A stretch of DNA of 12,746 bases from Candidatus Woesearchaeota archaeon. Lineage in GTDB: Archaea > Nanobdellota > Nanobdellia > Woesearchaeales > SM23-78. The stretch is from NCBI GenBank assembly GCA_016933095.1, contig JAFGBP010000078.1:1-12746 (forward strand), in the 5' to 3' direction. This document shows positions 6,077 through 11,987 of this stretch, piece by piece; positions within the stretch are counted from its first letter, which is position 1; every line of letters starts with the position of its first letter. The notes below the pieces were generated by a model. It searched no databases. It saw nothing but the letters and a program-made list of their open reading frames with translations, and had not been told where the DNA came from. Made by a program: the position numbers and the translations under genes.

Positions 6077-7153
6077 TCATCTCGTGACTGTGAAGCTTTC
6101 GACCTGCTCTTTCAGCCTCCTGGCCTCAGGATCCTTCGCAAAGTGCTCCCTCACAGGCGCTACCAGCTTATCCACGTACTCTGCAGTCGCCTTCTTCAGG
6201 TCAAGCGGGTGTATCTTTCCGTCCGCGTATAGCTTCTCCAGCTCTTCGTAGCTCTTGATCACCAAATTTCCCCCGAACTTCTCAGGCCTCTTGATCGTGA
6301 TCTCGTCAAAGCTCTCGAAGATTATGAACTTGCAGTATTCAAGGATCGGGTTCTCCTCGACCTCCTTCTCAGGGCAGTAAGCCTTGGAGAGCTTCTTTGC
6401 AATCTCCTCTGCAGTGTCTGTCATGAAGACGGCACTATCAGGCTTCGACTTGCTCATCTTCATGGCTATCGCGCGCTCTGTAGCGTCCTTTGCATCCTTA
6501 AGAGGCGACAAGAGTCCCATCAGCATGTGGTGACTTACGACGACTGGCTTCCAGAATCCCAAGGTCGGGCCGACTTCGCGCGCAAGCATATTGACCTTTC
6601 TCTGGTCAAGCCCCAGCTGGCACACGTCTGCTTTCAGGTAGAATATGTCAGCTGCCTGCATGCAAGGATAGAGTATCTGGCTTGCCTGAAGGACTTCGTC
6701 TTCGCTCCTGCCCATTATCTGGCCGCACCTAAGGATCCTCTTAACAGTGGAATTCCTCGCGACCTGCATGACGGTCTTCCAGTAATTATCATCCTTCACC
6801 ATGTCAGAGACCCATACAAACTCTACGTTCTTCAAGTCCATGCCGCTCGCCTTCCAGACCTCTATGAAGTACTTACCCACAGTCTGGATCCTATCTAAGT
6901 CTCCCCCCATCTTGTTATTGGCCCAAGCATGCCAATCAGCAACCAGCATCTTGAACTTAGCGCCTGCCTTAATCATCTTGTTGACGTTGATTGTACGGAG
7001 GATTGCCTGCGCGATGTGGATCTTGCCACTCGGCTCGAAGCCGTCGTATGCGACGAACTGCTTCTTCTTAGAAAGGAGATTCTTTAGGTCTTCTTCTGTT
7101 TGTATCTCCACACCCACTTCCTTTATCAGTGCCAGCCTTTCGTCAACTTCCAT
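6077..7153 (-). CDS. tyrS: Tyrosyl-tRNA synthetase, eukaryote/archaeal type
   Basis: A 358-aa class I aminoacyl-tRNA synthetase charging tRNA-Tyr. YDGFEPSGKIHIAQ (36-49) contains the HIGH-equivalent HIAQ. ADWHAWANNKMGGDL follows at about 74-88. QIMGRSEDEVLQASQILYPC and FYLKADVCQLGLDQRKVN form the tyrosine-binding region. KMSKSKPDS (about 231) is the KMSKS loop, and the C-terminal region ends near the usual archaeal length. The YDGFEPSG/HIAQ wording and the ADW..NNKMGGD segment resemble plant-type TyrRS, as I remember it, more than common euryarchaeal forms (YIGFEPSG/HLGH). The start is the ATG at 7153, 27 nt from its TATA box. The frame stays open for 72 more codons upstream, but that part crosses the promoter and shows no synthetase features. 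Confidence 0.95.
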   Translation of the reverse strand: MEVDERLALIKEVGVEIQTEEDLKNLLSKKKQFVAYDGFEPSGKIHIAQAILRTINVNKMIKAGAKFKMLVADWHAWANNKMGGDLDRIQTVGKYFIEVWKASGMDLKNVEFVWVSDMVKDDNYWKTVMQVARNSTVKRILRCGQIMGRSEDEVLQASQILYPCMQAADIFYLKADVCQLGLDQRKVNMLAREVGPTLGFWKPVVVSHHMLMGLLSPLKDAKDATERAIAMKMSKSKPDSAVFMTDTAEEIAKKLSKAYCPEKEVEENPILEYCKFIIFESFDEITIKRPEKFGGNLVIKSYEELEKLYADGKIHPLDLKKATAEYVDKLVAPVREHFAKDPEARRLKEQVESFTVTR

Positions 7154-7176
7154 GGTACTAAGAGACGGGACAATAG

Positions 7177-7184
7177 TATTTAAA
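7177..7184 (-). promoter_or_regulatory. TATA box of tyrS
   Basis: TTTAAATA on the minus strand, centred about 27 nt before the ATG at 7153. Its TTTAAA core is symmetric, so it could also start rightward transcription near 7207, just before the inverted repeat at 7211. Confidence 0.6.
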
Positions 7185-7210
7185 GTTTGCTCTTGAGAAG
7201 GAACAGTCCA

Positions 7211-7306
7211 AAGAGGCCGCCTAGCGCAGTCTGACTGACCTACACGCGAATGCTCTAGACTCGGCCAAACAGGACTCTTCTGGATCAATACGAAGCGCGG
7301 CCTCTT
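7211..7306. ncRNA. Candidate structured RNA closed by a 10-bp inverted repeat
   Basis: AAGAGGCCGC (7211-7220) pairs perfectly with GCGGCCTCTT (7297-7306), enclosing 76 nt. Smaller complementary pairs lie inside: AGTCT (7228-7232) with AGACT (7257-7261), and CTTC (7277-7280) with GAAG (7292-7295). On the plus strand, a start predicted from the TTTAAA at 7177-7184 falls near 7207, and a T6 run lies near 7371-7376. On the minus strand, an AT-rich box near 7335-7345 predicts a start near 7314. It does not fold as a normal tRNA and shows no box C/D motifs. It may be a small RNA or a decayed tRNA-like gene. The strand is undecided. Confidence 0.3.
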
Positions 7307-7380
7307 GACAAGACGACAAGGTCCAAAACAAATACATTTAAAAACAAGAATGACTTGTAACCAACTCATATTTTTTCATT

Positions 7381-7395
7381 GCGCCTTAAAGGCGC
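7381..7395. repeat. Short GC-rich hairpin
   Basis: GCGCCTTAAAGGCGC is a perfect palindrome around a central A and can form a 5-bp stem with a 5-nt loop. It lies within the 506-bp gap between tyrS and the arginine decarboxylase gene, just after a T-rich run near 7370. Role unknown. Confidence 0.5.
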
Positions 7396-7432
7396 TTGTT
7401 ATCGAGGAGGATTTTTATTAGCTTCGGCATAA

Positions 7433-7438
7433 GAAAAA
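7433..7438 (-). terminator. Oligo-T tract on the minus strand
   Basis: The run AAAAAA on the plus strand is TTTTTT for a leftward transcript, in the context TTTGTTTTTTCTTATG. It lies about 45 nt after the stop of the small minus-strand frame at 7483-7608 and would suit termination of that transcript. Confidence 0.35.
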
Positions 7439-7482
7439 ACAAAGATGGATCTTGCAGTTTACATGGCTTACGCACAAGAGTG

Positions 7483-7608
7483 TCATACGTGCGCTCTTAT
7501 CGCAGGCTTGCCTGCCTGGTTTAGCTTTTCATCTCTTGGTTCTCTTATTTTCCAATCATTCTTGACTTTGTCATGTCGTCTTCCAGTCCATGTTCTTTTC
7601 CCTGGCAT
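7483..7608 (-). CDS. Possible small basic protein, 41 aa
   Basis: An ATG frame of 41 codons encodes a charged, basic, soluble peptide beginning MPGKRTWTGRRHDKVKNDWK and ending with PAIRAHV. Support is indirect. The minus strand is purine-rich here, as coding strands usually are in this window, AGA and AAG codons are used as in neighbouring genes, and an oligo-T tract follows. Against it: no TATA box sits at the right distance, no Shine-Dalgarno is seen, and I recognise no family. A 68-codon plus-strand frame (7445-7651) overlaps it and looks less protein-like. This may instead be non-coding or a gene remnant. Confidence 0.3.
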   Translation of the reverse strand: MPGKRTWTGRRHDKVKNDWKIREPRDEKLNQAGKPAIRAHV

Positions 7609-7638
7609 TGCAGGGAGTTTCCTTAAAGCGGAGTATTC

Positions 7639-7646
7639 GGAGGTGG
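7639..7646 (+). promoter_or_regulatory. Shine-Dalgarno-like sequence before the arginine decarboxylase gene
   Basis: GGAGGTGG matches the anti-Shine-Dalgarno consensus well, but its spacing to the ATG at 7660 is 13 nt, longer than usual. If used, the mRNA must start upstream of 7639. A weak TATAAG at 7647-7652 would instead predict a leaderless start at the GTG codon at 7675. Confidence 0.4.
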
Positions 7647-7659
7647 TATAAGCACTAAA

Positions 7660-8262
7660 ATGAACCAGAAAGTTGTGAATAAGATTTTGTTGAAGGATGC
7701 CAGCGACAGGAAGTCGGCTTCAAGAGAGAGTTCGAGGCTGCTCATCGGCAACAAGGTGCCAAGAGAGTATTTTGTGACGAGCGGCGTCGGCGAGAGCGAC
7801 ATCACGATCCACGCAGGGTCATATCACCTGGCGTTGAAGGATGCGGGCATAGAGATGTGCAACATCATGACTTATTCTTCTATCATGCCTGGGATTGCGC
7901 AGGAGATCGCAAAGCCTGACGGCCTCGTGCATGGCAGCGTCATGGATACCATATCTGCAGTGTCTAATTCAAACAAGGGAGAGCGTGCGACTGCCGCGAT
8001 AATATATTCCTGGCTCTATGACAAGGAGACTGGCGAGCGCTACGGCGGCCTGGTCTGCGAGTACCATGGCGACAAGACTGAGGAAGAGGCTGGAGACGAG
8101 CTTCGCATGAGCCTTAGCGAGTTATACGTGAATGGGTTCTCTGAACGCTTCGAGCTGAAGGAGACCAGGCTCATATCGAGGAGCATCGTGCCTGAGAAGA
8201 AGTTCGGGACTGCGCTCGTCGCAATCTGCTTCACGAGCTACGAGTATCCTGTCGTTGGATGA
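7660..8262 (+). CDS. pdaD: Pyruvoyl-dependent arginine decarboxylase
   Basis: A 200-aa proenzyme that converts arginine to agmatine, the first step of archaeal polyamine synthesis. The family cleaves itself to form a catalytic pyruvoyl group. The expected site is in TYSSIMPG (71-78), between Ser73 and Ser74, aligning with the Ser52-Ser53 site of the Methanocaldococcus jannaschii enzyme. REYFVTSGVGESD (35-47) and the following DAGI form the start of the beta-chain domain. GGLVCEYHG (129-137) contains Glu134, the equivalent of the proton-donor Glu. KKFGTALVAICF (180-191) matches the conserved C-terminal strand. About 32 residues precede the conserved core, a little more than in short archaeal homologues. 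The start is uncertain: the ATG at 7660 has a distant Shine-Dalgarno, while the GTG at 7675 fits a weak TATA element. Confidence 0.92.
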   Translation: MNQKVVNKILLKDASDRKSASRESSRLLIGNKVPREYFVTSGVGESDITIHAGSYHLALKDAGIEMCNIMTYSSIMPGIAQEIAKPDGLVHGSVMDTISAVSNSNKGERATAAIIYSWLYDKETGERYGGLVCEYHGDKTEEEAGDELRMSLSELYVNGFSERFELKETRLISRSIVPEKKFGTALVAICFTSYEYPVVG

Positions 8263-8272
8263 ATAAGAAAAG

Positions 8273-8305
8273 TTTTTTAGAATGTTTGGTGAATATTTCT
8301 TTTTT
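8273..8305 (+). terminator. Two T-rich tracts after the arginine decarboxylase gene
   Basis: TTTTTT at 8273-8278 and a second run ending at 8305 follow the stop codon at 8260-8262. They suit archaeal termination without a hairpin. The second run abuts the stop codon of the convergent ribL gene. Confidence 0.5.
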
Positions 8306-8698
8306 CTACATCTTGCTCGACTTGTATTTCTCGGGCTCGAATGATCCTAAGCGCACGATCTTCGCAGCTATCCCTCGCTTCTTAAGCTCTTCCTCAAGCC
8401 TTTCGGTGAAGTGGTTCTGGTCGTAGCCCAGGACTATGAGGTCAGGCCTTATATCTTCTATTATCTTGTAGACGTCTCCCTTGTTTCCAAGGACTGCCAC
8501 GTCCACGTGCTCGAATGCCTGAACGCGCTCGCGCCTCTTGTGGTGGTCGTTCCTAGGTGGCTTTCCCTTGATGCGCTCGACTGTCTCGTCCCGCGCGATG
8601 ACTACGTGCAGTTCTGTTCCTAGCTTCTTGGCTTCTGCAAGGAAGAACTCGTGTCCCTTGTGGAAGTTGTCGAACGTCCCGAATACGAGCACTCTCAT
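8306..8698 (-). CDS. ribL: FAD synthetase, RibL-like nucleotidyltransferase
   Basis: A 130-aa cytidylyltransferase-fold protein. GTFDNFHKGH (7-16) is the nucleotide-binding GTFDxxHxGH motif. VIARDETVERIKGKPP (33-48), IRPDLIVLGYDQN (83-95) and the end KKRGIAAKIVRLGSF match the archaeal RibL pattern, whose known member transfers AMP to FMN to make FAD. Close relatives use CTP with glycerol phosphate, so a different alcohol phosphate substrate is possible. I do not see the C-terminal cysteines reported for RibL, which lowers specificity. The start at 8698 lies 27 nt from a TATA box; the frame extends upstream to 8929, but that part overlaps the divergent gene and both promoters. Confidence 0.82.
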   Translation of the reverse strand: MRVLVFGTFDNFHKGHEFFLAEAKKLGTELHVVIARDETVERIKGKPPRNDHHKRRERVQAFEHVDVAVLGNKGDVYKIIEDIRPDLIVLGYDQNHFTERLEEELKKRGIAAKIVRLGSFEPEKYKSSKM

Positions 8699-8720
8699 GA
8701 GGCTTAGGCAAATCCTCATC

Positions 8721-8730
8721 CTTAAATAAT
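8721..8730 (-). promoter_or_regulatory. TATA box of ribL
   Basis: ATTATTTAAG on the minus strand, centred about 27 nt before the ATG at 8698; predicts a leaderless transcript. It shares a 122-bp divergent intergenic region with the gene at 8821. Confidence 0.55.
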
Positions 8731-8789
8731 TATCCTTGCCGAACCGGCTTAGAGCATCAGGTAAACTCGTACCGGACCACCATCGAATC

Positions 8790-8799
8790 TTTTTTAAAG
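8790..8799 (+). promoter_or_regulatory. TATA box of the gene at 8821
   Basis: TTTTTTAAAG is centred about 26 nt before the ATG at 8821. The exact spacing supports both the start codon and the reality of the gene. Confidence 0.55.
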
Positions 8800-8820
8800 C
8801 GACGTCTAGTTCCACCATCC

Positions 8821-9300
8821 ATGCAGAGGATAAGCCCCGAATCAAATCCGAACAAGTCCCTCTTCCATGCAGATGGCAGCCGGGTCTATTCATTGGTGGG
8901 AATTGTCTCTGAGTGCCTTGCGACTCCAAAAAAGAGCAGTTTAAAGGAGAAGTTCGTCAGTTATGTGGGTAAGCATCTTAGGTTAGAGCCCCGCATGCCA
9001 AAATATGATTTAAACGTAGTGTTAAAGGAATTATGTGAAGCACCTATCTGGCCAAGGGGTCAAGTGTCGGAATTGGTAAATCTGAGGCAAGTCTTTATTC
9101 CTGATGCCAATTATTATCTCTTCAAAGGGCAGGCAGTCTTGATTTATGGGGATAAACCTAAGTTTAATTCTGAACTTGTCATCGCCAAAGGAGTGCAGGC
9201 ATTGGATTCTCAGGGCCTTGCAGTCATGGAGGCCGTGCATGATCCAAATGTCATGTTTCAGAAGGAGACTCGGCCCTCCCAGCCAGAGTATAAGATGTGA
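8821..9300 (+). CDS. Unrecognised soluble protein, 159 aa
   Basis: I recognise no family. The frame is complete, begins 26 nt from a TATA box and fills the space up to the convergent permease gene. The product has no signal peptide or membrane segment. Its N-terminal third is Ser/Lys-rich, the middle (residues 76-105) carries IWPRGQVSELVNLRQVF and a YY-containing strand, and a beta-like stretch (LFKGQAVLIYGDKP, 99-112) precedes SELVIAKGVQALDS. The final 15 residues are polar and probably flexible. Codons such as TTA, AAT, TAT and GAA are commoner here than in the flanking genes, which prefer C- or G-ending codons. That may mean recent acquisition or low expression. It is divergent from ribL and shares its intergenic region. 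Confidence 0.7.
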   Translation: MQRISPESNPNKSLFHADGSRVYSLVGIVSECLATPKKSSLKEKFVSYVGKHLRLEPRMPKYDLNVVLKELCEAPIWPRGQVSELVNLRQVFIPDANYYLFKGQAVLIYGDKPKFNSELVIAKGVQALDSQGLAVMEAVHDPNVMFQKETRPSQPEYKM

Positions 9301-9347
9301 TCTTAAGTTCTATTGCAGAATATTAGCCAGAAGAATCTGCGAAAAGC

Positions 9348-10553
9348 TCATACTGCCATGATAAGGTATACAAGCACCGGCACTAGCAGGCAGCCCATGG
9401 CGTGGTTTCTCGGGATGTTCTTGAGAGGAGCGATGAGCCCGACTGCGCTAGCAGTCGCAAGCACCACTAGACCTACCCAGCCATTAAGAAAAGCACACAT
9501 CAATACTATGAATGCGATGATGGAGACGACCAATGCCTTGTAGTTGACTTTCACGATGAGCTTCGAGAACTGCTTTGCAAAGAACAAGGTCAAGAATACA
9601 GAGACTGATCCGGCGATGAAGAAGACGAGCAGCAAGAGCACGAAAGACAGCGTGTCTATCTCGAACAATTTCTCCATGACTACGATAGAGCCGTCCTTTG
9701 CCTTGCCTAACGCGTAGAAGGTGACTAGCGAGAATATGACGCTCATCGTCCCCATGGCCCCGATCAATGCAAGGTATGCCTTGTCCTTGATGTCCTTCAC
9801 TATCTGGTTCGATATCACTGCTCCCTGGCTCGGTCCCATGCCCGGGAAGAACTGGATGAGGAATACTGCAAGGCTGCTTCCCATGAGGACCTTTCCCAAT
9901 TCCTTAATCGTAAGGTCAATCTCCTTTGTGAACTTCTGCACAGGTATCTTGGTGTTCTCGAAGTAGCTTATCAATAGTCCAGAGATGCCAAACATTCCTG
10001 ATAGCAAGGGGAATAATGGCTCGGCGAGGTTTGGAAGAGAGAACACGATCACGCCGAGGGTGCCTGCAGTCATGAACAGGAGAGTGCTCCAGATCTTTTC
10101 TTTCTCGCGAAACAGCATGAACGCGACTATCATCAAAAGGAGGTAGAGCAGGTATGGCTTCAGGATAGGATAAAGCCAGTTGGCTATGAAGATGAACAAT
10201 GGGACGAGAAGAAGCGCAAGGATGAGGCCCGAGTATGTTCCCAGGATCGTGAGCTTCACTGCCATGTAGCCCTCGCCTTTCAGGAGCATCTTCTGAGCCG
10301 GCAATACGCTCAGGGCGTTCTCGCTCTCAGGAGCGCCGAGATAAGTCGAAGGGATGGTGTCGAGGAACGAGTGCACGACTGCAAGGCTCATGATGAAGGC
10401 TGCGAGCGAGAAAGGCGAAGTGTACCGAAGAAGGAATGGCGAGAGGGCCAGCAGAGTCGTCGCGACGAGGTTCACGTGGATTCCGGGGGTGAGGCCTGTG
10501 ACTATCCCTGAGAGCATTCCGAGGATTATTGCTGCGATTATCTCAAGATACAT
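9348..10553 (-). CDS. TctA-family integral membrane permease
   Basis: A 401-aa protein with roughly ten to eleven membrane segments. It belongs to the archaeal TctA-like family (COG1784 type), related to the large subunit of tripartite tricarboxylate transporters. Two glycine/proline signatures mark the inverted halves: GLTPGIHVN (20-28) and FFPGMGPSQGAV (235-246). The segment IPSTYLGAPESENA (67-80), then PAQKMLLKGEGYMAV, matches the conserved substrate-loop region. No TctB small subunit or TctC binding protein is adjacent, as usual for archaeal stand-alone members. The substrate is unknown; a carboxylate is a guess from the family. The start lies 26 nt from its TATA box. The 3' end is convergent with the gene at 8821, with 47 nt between them. 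Confidence 0.87.
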   Translation of the reverse strand: MYLEIIAAIILGMLSGIVTGLTPGIHVNLVATTLLALSPFLLRYTSPFSLAAFIMSLAVVHSFLDTIPSTYLGAPESENALSVLPAQKMLLKGEGYMAVKLTILGTYSGLILALLLVPLFIFIANWLYPILKPYLLYLLLMIVAFMLFREKEKIWSTLLFMTAGTLGVIVFSLPNLAEPLFPLLSGMFGISGLLISYFENTKIPVQKFTKEIDLTIKELGKVLMGSSLAVFLIQFFPGMGPSQGAVISNQIVKDIKDKAYLALIGAMGTMSVIFSLVTFYALGKAKDGSIVVMEKLFEIDTLSFVLLLLVFFIAGSVSVFLTLFFAKQFSKLIVKVNYKALVVSIIAFIVLMCAFLNGWVGLVVLATASAVGLIAPLKNIPRNHAMGCLLVPVLVYLIMAV

Positions 10554-10574
10554 TCATCTAGGAGTCAGCATCAG

Positions 10575-10583
10575 GTTTATATT
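10575..10583 (-). promoter_or_regulatory. TATA box of the TctA-family gene
   Basis: AATATAAAC on the minus strand, centred 26 nt before the ATG at 10553, predicting transcription from the A of the start codon. Confidence 0.65.
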
Positions 10584-10603
10584 CCTCACCCAGATAACTC
10601 CGG

Positions 10604-10626
10604 AAAAAAACAAGAAAAAAAGAGAA
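10604..10626 (-). terminator. Double oligo-T terminator after the glycosyltransferase gene
   Basis: The A-rich stretch on the plus strand reads on the minus strand as two T7 tracts separated by CTTG. It lies about 50 nt after the glycosyltransferase stop and before the TctA promoter. This is a typical archaeal oligo-T terminator. Confidence 0.65.
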
Positions 10627-10674
10627 CTTTCCAGATATCATATCAAGAGTCTGGGTCCGCCTCGCTCTGCCCCG

Positions 10675-11763
10675 TCAAGACCTGTAAAGCCGGTCGCAGA
10701 GGTCGGCGACATCATCAATATTGTGGTGCTTCTGGACGTATGCCTTTGAACCCTCTCCAAGCCTCTTCACAAGCGCAGGATCGTCCAGGAGTTCTCGCAT
10801 CCCAGAAGCCAGTCTTTCAGTGTCATTGCATTTGAATAGGCGAGAATGCTTGCGCATGACTTCCTGATGCGCGCACGAGTCGCTGCTAAGGACGCATCTT
10901 CCGTAGCTCATCGCTTCAAGCACAACCAAAGGCAAGCCTTTTATCCTCAACGGATTGACAAGGGCGTATGCATGCGAGAAGAGGGACGCCTTCTTCTCCC
11001 CCAGCACGATTCCCAGGAATCTTATTCTCGGATCTGATCTCGCAGACTTGATAAGAGCTTCATAATAATCTGGCTCGTAAGAGTCGCTCCCAGCCAATAC
11101 CAAAGGCCAATCAGTATCCAGCTTCTTGTAAGCCTCGACTGCCAAGTCAACGCCTTTCTCCTTCCGCATCTTGCCGACAAAAAGAAAGTATTTCCCTGGC
11201 TCCAAGCCTAGTCTCTTTATCTGATCCGCAGATGCAGGAGGCTTGATCTGAGTCCCTATGTTCACGTAATGGATGTTCGAGTATCCCTTCTCCTTCAGGC
11301 TGTCAAACACAATCTGGCTATGGAGGATGACGGCATCTGCTTTTCTCATCGAGAACTGGTATTCCGAGTATAAGGCTCTTCCGAGCACATCTGAAGTGAT
11401 CGGCCTTATCAACTGAGACCCATGATGGGTTACGATGGCTTTCTTGCCTGACTGCTTTATCAAGTCCATGAAAAGTGCTGAAGAAGGGCAGTGGAGGTGA
11501 AGCACGTCAATATCATCCCTTTCAATGGCGTCTGTGACGTGGTTCGCGGCAGTGCGCAGATAAGCCTCTATCGTCACGCATTCTCCAGGCATGACGACGT
11601 GCTCAACATCCGGAAACATGGTTTCCCGACGCGCCAAGAAGTCAGTGTTATAAGTAACGACCTCATAGCCATTCTTGAGAAGGCCTGGTATCAAGTGTTC
11701 AAGATATATGGAGTTCCCTCCCTCGACGCCAATCCCTGACCTCGAAAACATGGCCACCTTCAT
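10675..11763 (-). CDS. GT4-type glycosyltransferase
   Basis: A 362-aa cytoplasmic or membrane-associated GT-B glycosyltransferase. It would move a sugar from a nucleotide-sugar donor to a glycan or lipid; the acceptor is unknown. The N-terminal domain starts with a glycine-rich turn (SRSGIGVEGGNS, 7-18) and has VTHHGS (111-116). The C-terminal donor domain begins near 185, with FVGKMRKEKGVDLAVEAY (195-212), LVLAGSD (221-227) and IRFLG (247-251). The GT4 donor-phosphate motif is expected as E-x7-E, but here it reads KGLPLVVLE: Lys275 replaces the first Glu while Glu283 is kept. Length and fold are otherwise normal. The start at 11763 lies 30 nt from the TATA box; the frame extends 19 codons upstream through the promoter. 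Glycosylation of the surface is a plausible role, but no neighbouring glycan genes are seen. Confidence 0.9.
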   Translation of the reverse strand: MKVAMFSRSGIGVEGGNSIYLEHLIPGLLKNGYEVVTYNTDFLARRETMFPDVEHVVMPGECVTIEAYLRTAANHVTDAIERDDIDVLHLHCPSSALFMDLIKQSGKKAIVTHHGSQLIRPITSDVLGRALYSEYQFSMRKADAVILHSQIVFDSLKEKGYSNIHYVNIGTQIKPPASADQIKRLGLEPGKYFLFVGKMRKEKGVDLAVEAYKKLDTDWPLVLAGSDSYEPDYYEALIKSARSDPRIRFLGIVLGEKKASLFSHAYALVNPLRIKGLPLVVLEAMSYGRCVLSSDSCAHQEVMRKHSRLFKCNDTERLASGMRELLDDPALVKRLGEGSKAYVQKHHNIDDVADLCDRLYRS

Positions 11764-11789
11764 ATTGCGGGGAGGGGAATGCAGTCGGA

Positions 11790-11797
11790 TATATATA
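11790..11797 (-). promoter_or_regulatory. TATA box of the glycosyltransferase gene
   Basis: TATATATA (minus strand), centred about 30 nt before the ATG at 11763. A leader of about 5 nt is predicted. Confidence 0.6.
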
Positions 11798-11905
11798 GTT
11801 TGCTGGCCTCTTATCCACATAATGCCATAAATACAACGTCTCGCACAGAGATTATCCGCTCGCCCCTCTACCTCCCGTTACCCCAAAACCATCCTTGAGG
11901 AAACA

Positions 11906-11915
11906 TTTATATAAA
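11906..11915 (+). promoter_or_regulatory. TATA box of the exported protein gene
   Basis: TTTATATAAA is one of the best TATA matches in the window. It predicts transcription from about 11936, which leaves a leader of about 52 nt before the ATG at 11988, unlike the other genes here. Confidence 0.65.
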
Positions 11916-11943
11916 ATCCCTTTCACCACGATAATCGCAGGGG

Positions 11944-11981
11944 TGCCTGGATCTTTCAGGCAGTCTCTTGTCAAGGGGGTG
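11944..11981 (+). promoter_or_regulatory. 5' leader hairpin and Shine-Dalgarno sequence
   Basis: TGCCTG (11944-11949) pairs with CAGGCA (11957-11962) around a 7-nt loop. Then AAGGGGGTG (11973-11981), a strong Shine-Dalgarno, ends 6 nt before the ATG at 11988. The hairpin does not cover the Shine-Dalgarno. It may stabilise the mRNA or bind a regulator. Confidence 0.55.
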
Positions 11982-11987
11982 TTTTTC

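Noticed and set aside
7211..7306. Intact tRNA gene
   Set aside because: The acceptor-like stem is good, but no normal D arm, anticodon arm or T-loop consensus can be placed on either strand.
7154..7369. 72-codon N-terminal extension of tyrS
   Set aside because: It crosses the tyrS TATA box and the inverted repeat and has no synthetase features; the core starts properly at the ATG at 7153.
7445..7651. 68-codon plus-strand frame
   Set aside because: The strand is pyrimidine-rich here, the codons differ from neighbouring genes, the upstream box is poor and no family is recognisable. The minus-strand reading is more protein-like.
8699..8929. Upstream extension of ribL to 8929
   Set aside because: It overlaps the divergent gene and both promoters, and the conserved nucleotidyltransferase fold begins at the ATG at 8698.
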